64,000 nt of DNA from Anisodus tanguticus (lineage: Eukaryota > Streptophyta > Magnoliopsida > Solanales > Solanaceae), in the NCBI GenBank assembly GCA_034509755.1, contig CM067551.1, positions 19,092,501 to 19,156,500 of the forward strand, written 5' to 3'. Numbering within the stretch: the first letter of the stretch is position 1; each line of letters opens with the position of its first letter. The notes beneath the pieces are model-generated. The model saw nothing but the letters and a program-made list of their open reading frames with translations. It ran no database searches and was not told the DNA's origin. Position numbers and translations under genes: made by a program. Positions 48,142 through 58,367 of this stretch are shown piece by piece.

Positions 48142-50189
48142 ATGGTCCAACTTAAGAAAATTGATGCATTTTTCAAGAGAAAAGCTTCCAACAAAGATGA
48201 AAATTGTATAGCTTCAACATCGACACTTGAAAAGCACCATTCCGATGATCAAACGGTTCAACTGGATGAGCAACCTTGCAAGATTCAAAAAGTCACCATG
48301 GATGAATTTGATGTCAATTGTTTAGAACATGACCCCGGAAAGCGTCCCCAAATTTGAGAATATCTAGTCAATCGAATAGATGAAGTTCGAAGAGTTATCT
48401 CAATTGGGGTCCTTATCAATGTCAAGTTGAAAAGTATCCCCTCAATAGAGATAAGCATACAAGGCGATTTCAAGCATCTTGGTTCAAAATTTTCCTTCAT
48501 GGCTAGAGTACTCACCGACTAATGATGCTGCTTATTGTTTGCTTTGTTACTTGTTCAATAAAAAGCCAAGTGGGCATCCTGGGGCTGATGTCTTTACTAG
48601 AAAAGGATTTAAAGCATGGAAAAAAGGTCAATGATGGGAAGAGTTGTGCTTTGCTTAATCATATTGGTGAAAGTCCGTGTTCGTCTCACAATAATGCATT
48701 GAAATCTTCTCAAGACTTGTTCAATCAGTATATGCACATCAGAAATGTCCTTAACGTGCAGAGTTTCGATCAAATTAGCAAAAATAGACTTCGTCTCAAG
48801 AGCTCTATTGATTCAATTCGTTGGCTCACGTTTCAAGCTTGTGCTTTTAGAGACCATGACGAATCACTGGGAGTAAAAAATAGAGGTAACTTTCTTGAAA
48901 TGATCAAACTCTTAGCATCATATAATGATGAACTTGCAAAAGTAGTGCTAGAGAAGTTTTCCTTATTCATGATTTCTTTTCAAACTTGACTTTTGTTGTC
49001 AATATTGTATGTTCCTCTAGTAAGCGTCATGATGAGCCGCAAGCTGTCAAATTAGATGACATATCACCTTTGTTAGAGATTGATGAACTTGGTAGTGGTA
49101 AGGGACAAAATCAGATAGACACTTTGAAACGAGCCGGAGATACTCGTTGGAGCTCACATTTTTCTTGTGTTTGTAGTATGATAAATATTCATGATGCAAC
49201 TTGTGTGGTTCTTCAAAATATAAGGAAAAATGGATCAACTTACTCTTAACGAGGGGATGCTAATGCTGCTTATAAGATTATGAATTCATTTGAGTTCATA
49301 TTGATTTTACACATGATGAAAAAAGATTATGAGAATTACAGATTGTCTTTGTCAAGCTTTACAATAGAATCCCAAGATATACTTAATGCTATACATTTGG
49401 TTAGCATTACAAAAATATTAATTCAGAAGTTGAGAGATGAAGGATGTGATCAATTATTGAAAAATGTGACATTATTTTGTGAACAACATAATATTGATTC
49501 TCCTGATTGTAATGATGTTTATATAGAACATCAAGGGCGTACTCGTCATCAGAAGGATCACATCACAGTGGGTCAACATTTTAGAGTGAATCTCTTTTGT
49601 GTTACTATTGATCAACAATTGCAGGAATTGAATCACATGTTTAATATTCAAACAATGAAGCTTTTGAGCCTAAGCAATGAATCACATGTTTAATATTCAA
49701 ACAATGAAGCTTTTGAGCCTAAGCAATAGTTTGATTCCTAAAGATATTTACGAAGCATTTAATATGGATGATATATGTGCTCTTGTAGAAAAATTCTATC
49801 AAGTGGATTTTAGTGAGCAAGAGAAAACAAATTTGAGATTTCAACTTCAACACTTTATCCTTGAGGTTGTTAGTCATCCAAAATTGAATAACTTGTCAAC
49901 TATGTCTGGATTGTGTGAAGCTTTGGAAAAAACAGGGAAGGCGAATTCATATTACTTGATTGACCGGATAATCCGCCTTATCTTAACTCTTCCAGTTTCT
50001 ACGGCTACTATAGAAAGATCATTTTCAATAATGAAGATAATCAAGACAAAGTTGCATAATAAGATGGATGATGGATTTCTTGCTGACAATATGATGGTTT
50101 ATATTGAAAAAGAGATAGCTGAAAGCTTTAGCTTTGATTCAATTATTAATGATTTGAAGTCTTTAAAAGAACGAATGGCAACACTTTAA
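48142..50189 (+). pseudogene. hAT transposase (zinc finger MYM-type protein 1-like), broken
   Basis: The first exon-like frame starts at ATG 48142 (MVQLKKIDAFFKRKASNKDE), preceded by a plausible intron acceptor, and ends at a stop at 48355. 48522-48989 holds CFVTCSIKS..., KQ-type ...NRLRLKSSIDSIRWLTFQACAFRDHDES and GNFLEMIKLLASYNDEL, a family block. The following part with the first catalytic Asp (the DES-type segment) and the C-H-F-AHQLQL region is deleted, since 49100 already reads LKRAGDTRWSSHF. The C-terminus is intact from 49677 to 50189 with LILTLPVSTATIERSFSIMKIIKTKL, the hAT dimerisation motif. Several stops and a 49-bp duplication break the frame. Confidence 0.9.
49631..49728 (+). 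repeat. 49-bp tandem duplication in the hAT transposase
   Basis: AATCACATGTTTAATATTCA starts at 49631 and again at 49680, with the rest of the 49-bp unit (AACAATGAAGCTTTTGAGCC) also copied without visible change. It shifts the reading frame and looks recent. Confidence 0.95.
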
Positions 50190-50342
50190 TTCTAAGTAGG
50201 TCTTTCCTTTATATATATTATATTTTTGTTGTGTTGATGTTATTTTGAATCTTTGATAAAATCATATTTTGTTCTTATAATATTTTTGTTAGTAGTTACC
50301 ACCCCCTTAATATTTTGGGCAAAATCCGCCACTGAGTCCATA

Positions 50343-51060
50343 GCAAAATACACCTCGAAGCTAACCATGTATTTGAATACAATCGCCAAAAAATGTGCGA
50401 CAAATAAATTTGTGCATAAAATTTCATCTCCTATGATAGTTGACTCAAGCTAACCATGTATTTGAATACAATCGCTCAAAAAACGTGCGATCCTACTAAT
50501 CCGGATATCCGTTTTTCATACTGAATTTGTGCATAAAATTTCATCCCCTATGATAGTTGACTCATTAATTTCGAGGTGTATTTTGATAAATAGTTGGTGA
50601 TAGTCCAGATAGAAAATGCAAATACATGATAGTTTTCCACAATGCGAACTTGTATGTGATTGGAATCTTCACAAATAAAGTGAATATAATTTTAACTACT
50701 TGTCTATGGAAACTTCACTAACAATGTGATTCTTCAGGTGTGTATTTTACCATAATCTCTTAGTTTTTCAATTAATTCATTTAATTATTCGTGTGGAGTT
50801 TCATTTGGCACCATTTTTAAACGAAAAAAGAGAATGTACACCACACACAATCAAATACTAATCAAGATGTGTTTTGATATATAGTTGGTGATAGTTGAGG
50901 TAGGAAATACTTATTCATATGAAAAGCTCTCAAAAAATGATACTTCACCTGTATTTATGATCGTTATCTCTTCTAATTATTAGCTACTATAAACTTATCT
51001 CAAGTACAGGGAAACAATATTATAAATACAAAATGTTACACAGCACTTGTCTTTCAGTAA
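50343..51060. repeat. short dispersed direct repeats, no gene
   Basis: GCTAACCATGTATTTGAATA starts at 50360 and 50449. AATTTGTGCATAAAATTTCA starts at about 50407 and 50525, each followed by TGATAGTTGACTCA. ATAGTTGGTGATAGT is at about 50593 and 50882. This appears to be overlapping fragments of one AT-rich repeat family. Confidence 0.6.
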
Positions 51061-51153
51061 CCGACCTTAGCTCAGTTGGTAGAGCGGAGGACTGTAGTGG
51101 GCAACGCCTAACAGCTAATCCTTAGGTCACTGGTTCGAATCCGGTAGGTCGGA
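51061..51153 (+). tRNA. tRNA-Tyr (GTA) with a 20-nt intron
   Basis: The acceptor stem CCGACCT (51061-51067) pairs with AGGTCGG (51146-51152), with A73 at 51153. The D arm TAGCTCAGTTGGTAGAGC holds box A and GGTTCGAATCC holds box B. The anticodon stem GAGGA/TCCTT encloses CTGTAGA with anticodon GTA at 51094-51096. The 20-nt intron 51098-51117 sits after position 37, as in plant nuclear tRNA-Tyr genes. TTTTATTTTTT from 51154 is a Pol III terminator. All tertiary landmarks seen look intact, so the gene is probably functional. Confidence 0.97.
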
Positions 51154-51165
51154 TTTTATTTTTTC
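51154..51165 (+). terminator. RNA polymerase III terminator of tRNA-Tyr
   Basis: A TTTT tract starts directly after the discriminator base, followed by a second T6 tract. Confidence 0.8.
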
Positions 51166-52419
51166 GAATGACAAATTTTGGAAGAAAAAAACTGAGCTTA
51201 ATCAACTTCTCTCATTTTCTTTATTGAATAGTGTGGTTTTCACAAAAATATATAGTCATCTGCTTATTCACATCTTTCTTATTGACTAATTTGATTTTGG
51301 CAAATATATAATCAACATTTTTCTTATAGAATATTTTGGTTTTCAGAGAATATAGCATGGAAGAATTATGCTGTAACATCAATTAGAGACCCGCATTAAT
51401 ATATGTGAATAAACCTTTCGATCAGTGATAATTATTTACTCTACATTTTTTTAATATACTACATACAAACCTTATTAAAAGAGGACTGTCCTGTCCTAAT
51501 TTTTTAACCAGCTTCCAATTAGTAATAATCCACCAACTTTTTACCACCCCAATTTTGTATACCTATTTTCAAGATTCTCATCCAAACTGACTTTTTTATT
51601 CTGAGTATGTATTTTTTTATTCATACATCTTTCTTTTCCTCAGAATCTCATACAAAATACTAAGAAAACAACTATAATCAATCAAACAACTAAAACGGTC
51701 AACGGATTAGAGAGAATTTATCACTAAAAAGTAGTAACTATTACTTCATATTAAAAATGTAACATTTTTCAATATATATTAACTACACTTTTTAAAATTA
51801 CATTGGATCGGATCGGTTCTCTTTTAGTTGGGTTTGTATTTATAAGAATAAAAATAAAAAAAGGGTTAAAATGAACTTTTTTTTTGGTTTATCGTTTTAA
51901 TTAGTTTTATTATATTTGTTTTTGCAAATTGAAACTTTGCATGTTTGTAATGAAATTACTTTTCTCTGTAAATTTGCGTATCCATTCAGTATTGATTTGT
52001 TCTTCGGATAGCCTAATAGGTTATTATGTTGAATTTCTTATTTCATAAGTTATGATTTTTGTTTATTGTTTATTTATCGGTCTAATAAAGTATTTTTTTA
52101 TAAAGAGAAAATATAAAATATATTTTAAGAATTTCAATAACTGAAGGTATGGAAATATAAGAATTAAGAATCGAAGACTTTAAAGAAAATATGTTAGAGC
52201 TCAATAAATTGTTTTTGTTACAAAAATTAGGTATATTTTCATGAATTATTTATGCATCGAGTGTTTGCACAATTAAACTACTTAACATACCTAGTAATCC
52301 AAATTTTGATAATCGTTTTCAAGCTGTTTTAAGAAACTTGACACAAAAAAGTCATTTTGCTAAAATAAAAGGAAAAAAAAAAGAGTTGTAGGCAAGACCA
52401 ATTTGCCGCGCACAGTAAT
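51166..52419. other. AT-rich intergenic DNA with one duplicated segment
   Basis: No gene seen. About 52070-52275 (GTCTAATAAAGT..., GAGAAAATATAAAA, AATATGTTAGAGCTCAATAA, GAGTGTTTGC) recurs at about 54235-54440. Confidence 0.5.
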
Positions 52420-53608
52420 ATGCATGGGTAAATTTTACAGATTGTAACATAACTTTAATTTTTTTTACTAAAGTTATTTAACTATGTTTTCTAACACAAA
52501 AATTACATAACGATCATTTTTTTCACCAAGGTCACTTAATTATGTTTTCAAACACAAAAGTTACAAAACTTTGAGCGTACTAACACAAAAGTCATACCTA
52601 CCGAAAAACTCCAACTTTCGATGGATAACTTTTTTTTTATCTTTAATCTAATGAATACAAATTTAATTAAAAAATTGAGATGACCCAAAATTTATATGCA
52701 GATATTAAAGTATTAAAGGGTTAAAAAATTACAAAAATTTATCACAAAATTGTTGCTTCCGATACAAATAATAATAACTACTACTCCATAAAATTTAATT
52801 TCTGACTATTCAATAAAATATGGAGTAAAACTTTTCAATATGTATTGAAAAAAGGAATATACCCTAAAATTAAAAAAGAAGAAGAAGTTATTTCGAGTAA
52901 ATTAACTAAAGTTAACTAATATTTACATGAAGCAATATAATATGTACACACATAAGTTTTTTTAAAGCAAAACTAGCAAGCATCAGCTAGCTAGGAATTT
53001 ATTGAAAAACAACTCTCCAAATATTTTAATTGTTGAGCATATAATTAAATAATCAAGGACAAACTTATTTAGGATCATATTCCTCCTCCTATGCATTTTA
53101 TTTGCATACCACAATCATGAAAATTCCACCATCCAACACCTAGCATCTCAAGCCTCAATATTTTATTTTCGCTCGTGATCAAAATGGATCATATAGGAAA
53201 AAAAAACTAATTGCATTAAAATTATGAAGAAAAAAAGATAATATCAAACTAAAAAAAGTTAATCCTAAGTGAATATTTTAGTTCCACATATTTTTGGATC
53301 GTATATCCGATGGAAGGATTGGTTTTGCTTGTTTAATATTTTAATTTCTCTATATGAATTTTGGATTGAGTCGGTTCTTTTTAATTGAGTTTATATTTAT
53401 TCGATTGAAAATAAAATAAATAAAAAATTACCATCAAAATGATTGAATTTTTAGTAGATGTGACTTTTGTGTTAGAAAACATAGTTAATTGACTTTGGTG
53501 AAAAAAAGTGATAATTGTGTGACTTTTGTGTTAGAAAACATAGTTAAGTGACTTTAATTAAAGAAAAATTGATAGTTATGTGACCATCTAAGAAATTTAC
53601 CCAATGCA
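52420..53608. mobile_element. long-TIR foldback element with ATGCA target duplication
   Basis: The element 52425-53603 starts TGGGTAAATTTTACAGATTG and ends with the complement of TGGGTAAATTTCTTAGATGG. The inverted similarity continues inwards for about 150 bp (ACTTAACTATGTTTTCTAAC and CACAAAAGTTAC-type modules repeated within each arm). It is flanked by ATGCA at 52420-52424 and 53604-53608. No transposase is inside. It is a non-autonomous DNA element; the superfamily is not certain (5-bp duplication and subrepeated arms). Confidence 0.85.
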
Positions 53609-53644
53609 TCTAGTGTAAAAATCAACAAAATAATGCTTCTCTTG

Positions 53645-54179
53645 CTCCTACATAGTTATTATTCGGATTAAACCAAAAAATCAAATTGAACCAAATCGAA
53701 TTTTAGTTTGGATTGGTTTTTTGGTTTTTTGATTTTTTGGTTTGGTTTCATATTGGAAAATTAAAAAATTTAAATATTTTTTTGGTTTTGGATTTAGAAA
53801 AATAAAAACCAAAAAATTAAAAAATTAAATTATATATATTAAAATATAATATGACATATTCTGACTCTTTAGGTTATGGACATATATTAATATACTTTTA
53901 AATATTGTATTCTTAAAATTTTACCCTATAATTTATATTAGAAAATATATTTAAGAGATTTGACATAATTACTTCTCATTCTCTATAATATTTATTCTTT
54001 TCGTCATGACGCCAAATTATCTTATATGACGCAACCGAATAACCAAATCGAAAGGAGAAAAAATCCGAACCAAATCAAACTTATTTTTAGATTGTAATTT
54101 TTAGAAATTGATCACCTAAAAATCCAAACCAAATCTTGTAAAATTAAATAGAAAAACCGAATGCACACCCTACTCCTAC
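53645..54179. mobile_element. hAT-like MITE
   Basis: Flanked by CTCCTAC at 53645-53651 and 54173-54179. The right end, complemented, reads AGGGTGTGCATTCGGTTTTTC, and the left is ATAGTTATTATTCGGATTAAACC. The interior is AAACC/GGTTT-rich on both arms (CCAAATCGAA, TTTGGTTTGG), so it can fold. This wording is typical of hAT MITEs starting TAGGGGTGTGCATTCGG. Confidence 0.75.
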
Positions 54180-54234
54180 CTCCATAAAGTAGAATACGTC
54201 AAACAGGGGCAGAGGTTAGTCAGTATGGAAAAGG

Positions 54235-54440
54235 GTTGTTTATTAGTCTAATCAAGTGTTTGTTTATAAACGAGAAAATATAAAACATATTCGAAGAAAT
54301 TGAATAACTGAACGTATTAAAATAAAGAATCAAGAATTGAAGATCTTATGGCAAAATATGTTAGAGCTCAATAAATTGTTAAATTTGGTATATTGTATTT
54401 TCTTGAATTGTTCATGCATGGAGTGTTTGCTTAACGTAGT
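54235..54440 (+). repeat. duplicate of 52070-52275, about 2.1 kb apart
   Basis: Shared ordered wording: TTTATTAGTCTAATCAAGTG, GAGAAAATATAAAACATATT, AATATGTTAGAGCTCAATAA, TTCATGCATGGAGTGTTTGC. It lies directly upstream of the LRR-kinase relic, so the left copy may be a duplicated piece of that promoter region. Confidence 0.7.
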
Positions 54441-54507
54441 CCCTTTTCTTCCTCAAGATTCTAGGGTTTCTCTTCTCCACCAACCACAGCATCTCCTCCT
54501 CCTCTCT

Positions 54508-54712
54508 TTCCCACTTCTTCTCTAATTTCCTCTATATATAAGTGGGGTTCTCAATCTTGATTAGTATTTTTCTTTCTTATACAACCATTGTTTCCCCTCG
54601 TAGAATTAGACTGGGTGTGTTGTTGTTGTTGTTGTATACAACAGTTCTTCTCTAATTTCCTCTCTATATAAGTGGGGTTCTCATTCTTGATTATTTTTCT
54701 TTCTTATACAAA
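54508..54712 (+). repeat. duplicated TATA/leader segment flanking a retroposon tail
   Basis: Copy 1 (about 54511-54583) and copy 2 (about 54646-54711) both read CTTCTCTAATTTCCTCT, ATATAAGTGGGGTTCTCA, TCTTGATTA and TTTTTCTTTCTTATACAA. Between them is TAGAATTAGACTGGGTGTG followed by (TTG)n and TATACAACAG, the end of a Solanaceae LINE/SINE tail. Each copy carries a TATA box (CTATATATAAG; CTCTATATAAG) of the LRR gene that starts at 54722. Confidence 0.8.
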
Positions 54713-54957
54713 GCTACCCTTATGGGTGACAAAGATTCACAAGGCCCTGAAAGTGCCACATCCAAGAATGTACCTGAAAATTCTGAATTAACGGGTTTAG
54801 AGGAGAATATGGTTGATTCAAGTTTCGATATTTCTGGGAAAAGTTTGGATTTTCCATTGTTGGATGGTGCAGAGGGGGGGTGGGGTTGAGGGTTTGTACA
54901 TATACAAGAATGTATTTAATTTGATTCCCAGGCAATTGGTGCACTTGGGAAGGTTAA

Positions 54958-55195
54958 TGTTAAATATACACGGTACATATGATATAATTTAGTCTCCTAG
55001 TTTAGGTAATGTTGTAGTGTAATTAGTATTGTACACTTACCATAATTTTTGTATTACCATAATTGTATATTTAGTATCTAAGTAGAATAATATTTTATGA
55101 GTAGAATTGGAATATGATTCTCCTATTATGGAAATATGTAACTTGTATATATAACCTGTCAATCAATGAAAATAATCAATGGATTATTTCTTTCA
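54958..55195 (+). repeat. 5' LTR of the copia element in the LRR gene
   Basis: 238 bp, TG...CA, same length as its partner. It is followed by GTTAACAATAAGG instead of a primer-binding site. Confidence 0.93.
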
Positions 55196-55659
55196 GTTAA
55201 CAATAAGGGTAATATGAAAGAAAATAAGAAATAAATTTTGGATGATAGTATATCTCTGTATATTATTCACCATCTTTCGGACGTATCCCACACCCAAAAT
55301 TCTCCAGCGGGCCCACTGGTACTCCCCACAGTGTGTCGTCTTCAAATCTGGGTCCAGCAACTGGGCCATCCGTTCTACCCGATTCCGGCCCGATTCCGAG
55401 TACCGTTTGTTTGGGTCCGTGTTGGCCCGATTCCCGGTGATTCCGATTTGGGCCACCAGGGGCCTGCTGGCCAGTCCGTCCCGAGTCCCGAAAATTCCCA
55501 AAATCCACCCGCCTCTACCTCGAGTCATGGACCAGTCACCCGTAGTCAACGGGGGATTTTTACACCAAAAGATATTTTAATTTACATTCTAATGTTCTTA
55601 AATCACCCTTACCCCGAAATCCTGTGTCTGCATTAAATGACCCGAATTGAAAAATTGCT

Positions 55660-57159
55660 ATGACCGATGAATATAATGCTCTTATTGATAATAAGAAGTG
55701 GGAGTTGGTACCCCGTCCATCGGGTATTAATATTATTAGGTCTATGTGGATTTTTGCTCATAAGGAAAATTCAGATGGGTCATTTTCCCGACATAAGGCG
55801 CGGCTTGTGGGCGATGGTAAGACTCAACATGTTGGTGTGGATTGTGGTGAGACATTTAGCCCGGTGGTCAAGCCGGCTACCATTCGCACTGTGCTCAGCT
55901 TAGCTCTTTCGAAAGCATGACCTATTCATTAGTTAGATGTAAAGAATGCTTTCCTACATGGGGATCTCAAGGAAATAGTCTATATACATCAACCTTTGGG
56001 ATTCAGAGATCCCAAACATCCTTATTATGTCTGTTTGTTGAAGAAGTCCTTATATGGGCTTAAGCAGTCTCCCCGGGCCTGGTATACGAGGTTTGCAGAT
56101 TATGTTTCGACTATTGGGTTCACTTACAGCAGGTCGGATAATTCCTTGTTCATCTACCGTCGTGGTTCGTCATTGGCCTACATTCTGTTGTATGTGGATG
56201 ATATTATCTTGACTGCCTCTTCCGATGCCTTACGCCGATCTATTATGACCATGCTCAGCTCTGAGCTTGCTATGAAAGACTTGGGGCCCTTGAGTTACTT
56301 TTTGGGGATTGCTGTCACTCGTCATTCAGATGGGTTGTTCTTATCTCAATAGAAGTATGCAGCTGAGATCATTGAGAGGGCTGGGATGTCATCATGTAAG
56401 TCCACTTCCACTCCAGTTGATACTAAGCCCAAGCTTAGTGCCGCGACCGGTGTACCCTACGAGGATCCGACCCGTTATCGCAGTCTTGCAGGGGCCCTTC
56501 AGTATCTTACCTTTACGAGACCGAATATTACATATGCTGTCCATCAGGTGTGTTTGTTCATGCATGATCCCAAAATTGAGCATATAAATGCACTCAAACA
56601 CATCATTCGGTATATTCGAGGTACACTTGACTATGGTCTGCACTTATATCATTCCTCGACGTCCACACTTGTCTCGTATACAGATGCTGATTGGGGTGAC
56701 TGTCCACACACCAGATGGTCCACATCTGGCTATTGTATGTTTCTTGGCACCAACTTGGTCTCCTGGTCTGTGAAGCGTCAGTCGACTCTATCCCGCTCAA
56801 GTACCGAGGCTGAATATCGAGGGGTAGCTAATGTGGTCTCGGAATCATGTTGGTTACGTAATTTTCTTTTGGAGCTTCATTGTCACATTCAGAAGGCAAC
56901 CTTGGTTTATTGCGATAATATTAGTGCCATCTACCTTTCTGGTAATCCGGTTCAGCACCAGCGCACTAAGCATATCGAGATGGACATTCACTTTGTCCGT
57001 GAAAAGGTTGCTCGTGGTCAGGTACGCGTCTGCCATGTACCGTCAAGATATCAAATTGCCGACATCTTTACAAAGGGTCTTCCCTCGGTCCTTTTTGAAG
57101 ATTTTAGGGACAGTCTCAGTGTTCGAAAACCACCCGCTATGACTGCAGGGGTGTGTTAA
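55660..57159 (+). pseudogene. copia reverse transcriptase and RNase H, one frame with a few stops
   Basis: A single reading frame from 55660 to the stop at 57157 has only three internal stops (TGA at 55918, TAG at 55930, TAG at 56350) and no frameshift. RT: MTDEYNALIDNKKWELVPRP, HKARLVGDGKTQHVGVDCGE, LDVKNAFLHGDL, KKSLYGLKQSPRAWY and the catalytic YVDDIIL. RNase H: SYTDADWGDCPHTRWSTSGY, SSTEAEYRGVAN, YCDNISAIYLS, HIEMDIHFVREKV, ADIFTKGLP. All catalytic acidic residues that I can place are present. This is the best preserved retroelement enzyme in the window. Confidence 0.92.
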
Positions 57160-57391
57160 ATATACATGGTACATAGGATATAATTTAGTCTCCTAGTTTA
57201 GGTAATGTTGTAGTGTAATTAGTATTGTACAGTTACCATAATATTTGTATTACCATAATTGTATATTTAGTAACCAAGTAGAATAAAGTTTTAGGAGTAG
57301 AATAGGAATAAGATTCTCCTATTATGAAAATATGTAACTTGTATATATAGCCTTTCAATCAATGAAAATAATGAAGAGATTATTTCTTTCA
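57154..57391 (+). repeat. 3' LTR of the copia element in the LRR gene
   Basis: 238 bp, beginning TGTTAAATATACATGG and ending TTATTTCTTTCA, then GTTAA. The RNase H frame ends within its first bases. Confidence 0.93.
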
Positions 57392-58367
57392 GTTAAGATA
57401 CTTAAACTTCTTGGGAATGAGGTTAATTTGTTTTCAACAGGAGAGTTAAGTAACTTGGTTGAACTGGAGAGGTTGCAAGTGAAGTTGTCATTGCCAGGAA
57501 TGAATGGATTGGATTTGCAGAAATTAAAGAACTTGAAAGAATTGGAGCTTTGTAAAGTTCCTTCTAGGCCTTCAGTTTTCCCATTACTTTTAAGAGATAT
57601 TGCTGGTCTTAAGTGCATGACAAAGCTCTGTTTATGTCATTTTTCTATCAGATATTTGCCTCCAGAAATTGCGTGTCTCATTGATTTGGAGTACCTCGAT
57701 CTTTCATTCAATAAGATGAGGAATTTACCTGTTGAGATAACTCGTCTTAGCTCGTTACTGTCACTGAAGGTTGCTAATAATAAATTGATTGAAGTACCTC
57801 CGGGGTTGTGTTCGTTGCAAAGATTAGAAAGTTTGGACTTTTCGAACAATAGATTAACATCCTTGGAGAATCTTGATCTCCTTTCAATGTATAATATGCA
57901 GACACTCAATCTTCAGCACAATAAGCTGCTTAGGTGTTGTTCCATTCCTTCATGGGTATGCTGCAATCTGGAGGGGAATTTCATAGATGACTTCACCAGT
58001 TCATCTTCAAAAATGGACGTGGTTGATGGTTATGATCAGGAGGCAACCTCTGAGAATTCCGCTTCTATGGCATTGTCGGGTCATTTATGTAGCTCATCAC
58101 CCAATCATCGATGTTTTCAACCTAGAAAATCCAAGAGATGGAAGCGGCAATATCATTTGCGACAGAGGGCTCGTCAAGAGATTAAATAACATCAGGAAAT
58201 GTGTAGCCTACAAACATTCTGAGCTAATTGACAATTCTATGGTGGAAGGCTCATCAAGCATAGTGGATCACGATACAAATGATAAAGAAGTGTTTACTGA
58301 AGAAGCTGAGTGCAAAGACTCTTTTGCTAGTGTTGTTGATGAATATATGTTAGGTAGATTTTAGTAC

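Larger units (their letters stand above)
47418..50342 (+). mobile_element. defective hAT transposon with 8-bp AGTCCATA target duplication
   Basis: The element spans 47426-50334 (2,909 bp) between perfect direct repeats AGTCCATA (47418-47425 and 50335-50342). Ends are CAGTGGCCGAGG and, complemented from the right, CAGTGGCGGATTTTGCCC, so the outer 7 bases CAGTGGC are inverted. Subterminally the left has GGCCCCCCCAAAAAAATTAATATT and the right the complement of AATATTAAGGGGGTGG. The inside encodes a transposase of the zinc-finger MYM-type-1-like/TTF plant hAT family with a large internal loss. 8-bp duplication and CAGTGG ends fit hAT. Confidence 0.95.
54953..57396 (+). mobile_element. internally deleted copia element in the LRR-kinase exon, GTTAA target duplication
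   Basis: 238-bp LTRs (54958-55195 and 57154-57391) start TGTTAAATATACA and end TTTCTTTCA. GTTAA flanks both sides (54953-54957 and 57392-57396). I count about 17 differences between LTRs, about 7 percent. The region after the 5' LTR has no primer site, gag, protease or integrase; it goes within 100 bp into the Pro/Ser hinge before RT. RT-RNase H is nearly open. The element is thus a deletion derivative. Close relative: 20879-25103. Confidence 0.93.
54722..58363 (+). pseudogene. LRR-protein kinase gene, 5' part, broken by copia and Athila insertions
   Basis: The first part (54722-54957) starts MGDKDSQGPESATSKNVPEN and reaches YIYKNVFNLIPRQLVHLGRL. After the copia element (54958-57391) the LRR region continues with GNEVNLFSTGELSNLVELER and at least six LRRs to about 57950, then a Ser-rich and basic region (RKSKRWKRQYHLRQRARQE). 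Similarity is to the large plant LRR-kinase related to Arabidopsis At1g04210. Defects beside the insertion: a shift at the G tract near 54872, another just after 57396, and a short loss at about 58183 (reading resumes as RLNNIRKCVAYKHSELIDNS). The sequence ends at 58363 where the Athila LTR starts, so the kinase domain is missing. Confidence 0.85.

Noticed and set aside
54722..54957. Stand-alone short gene MGDKDSQ...
   Set aside because: It is the N-terminal part of the LRR-kinase relic continued after the copia insertion.
55238..55636. 132-codon Pro/Ser-rich frame as a separate gene
   Set aside because: Corresponds to the hinge region between copia integrase and RT; composition is that of the linker, not a gene.
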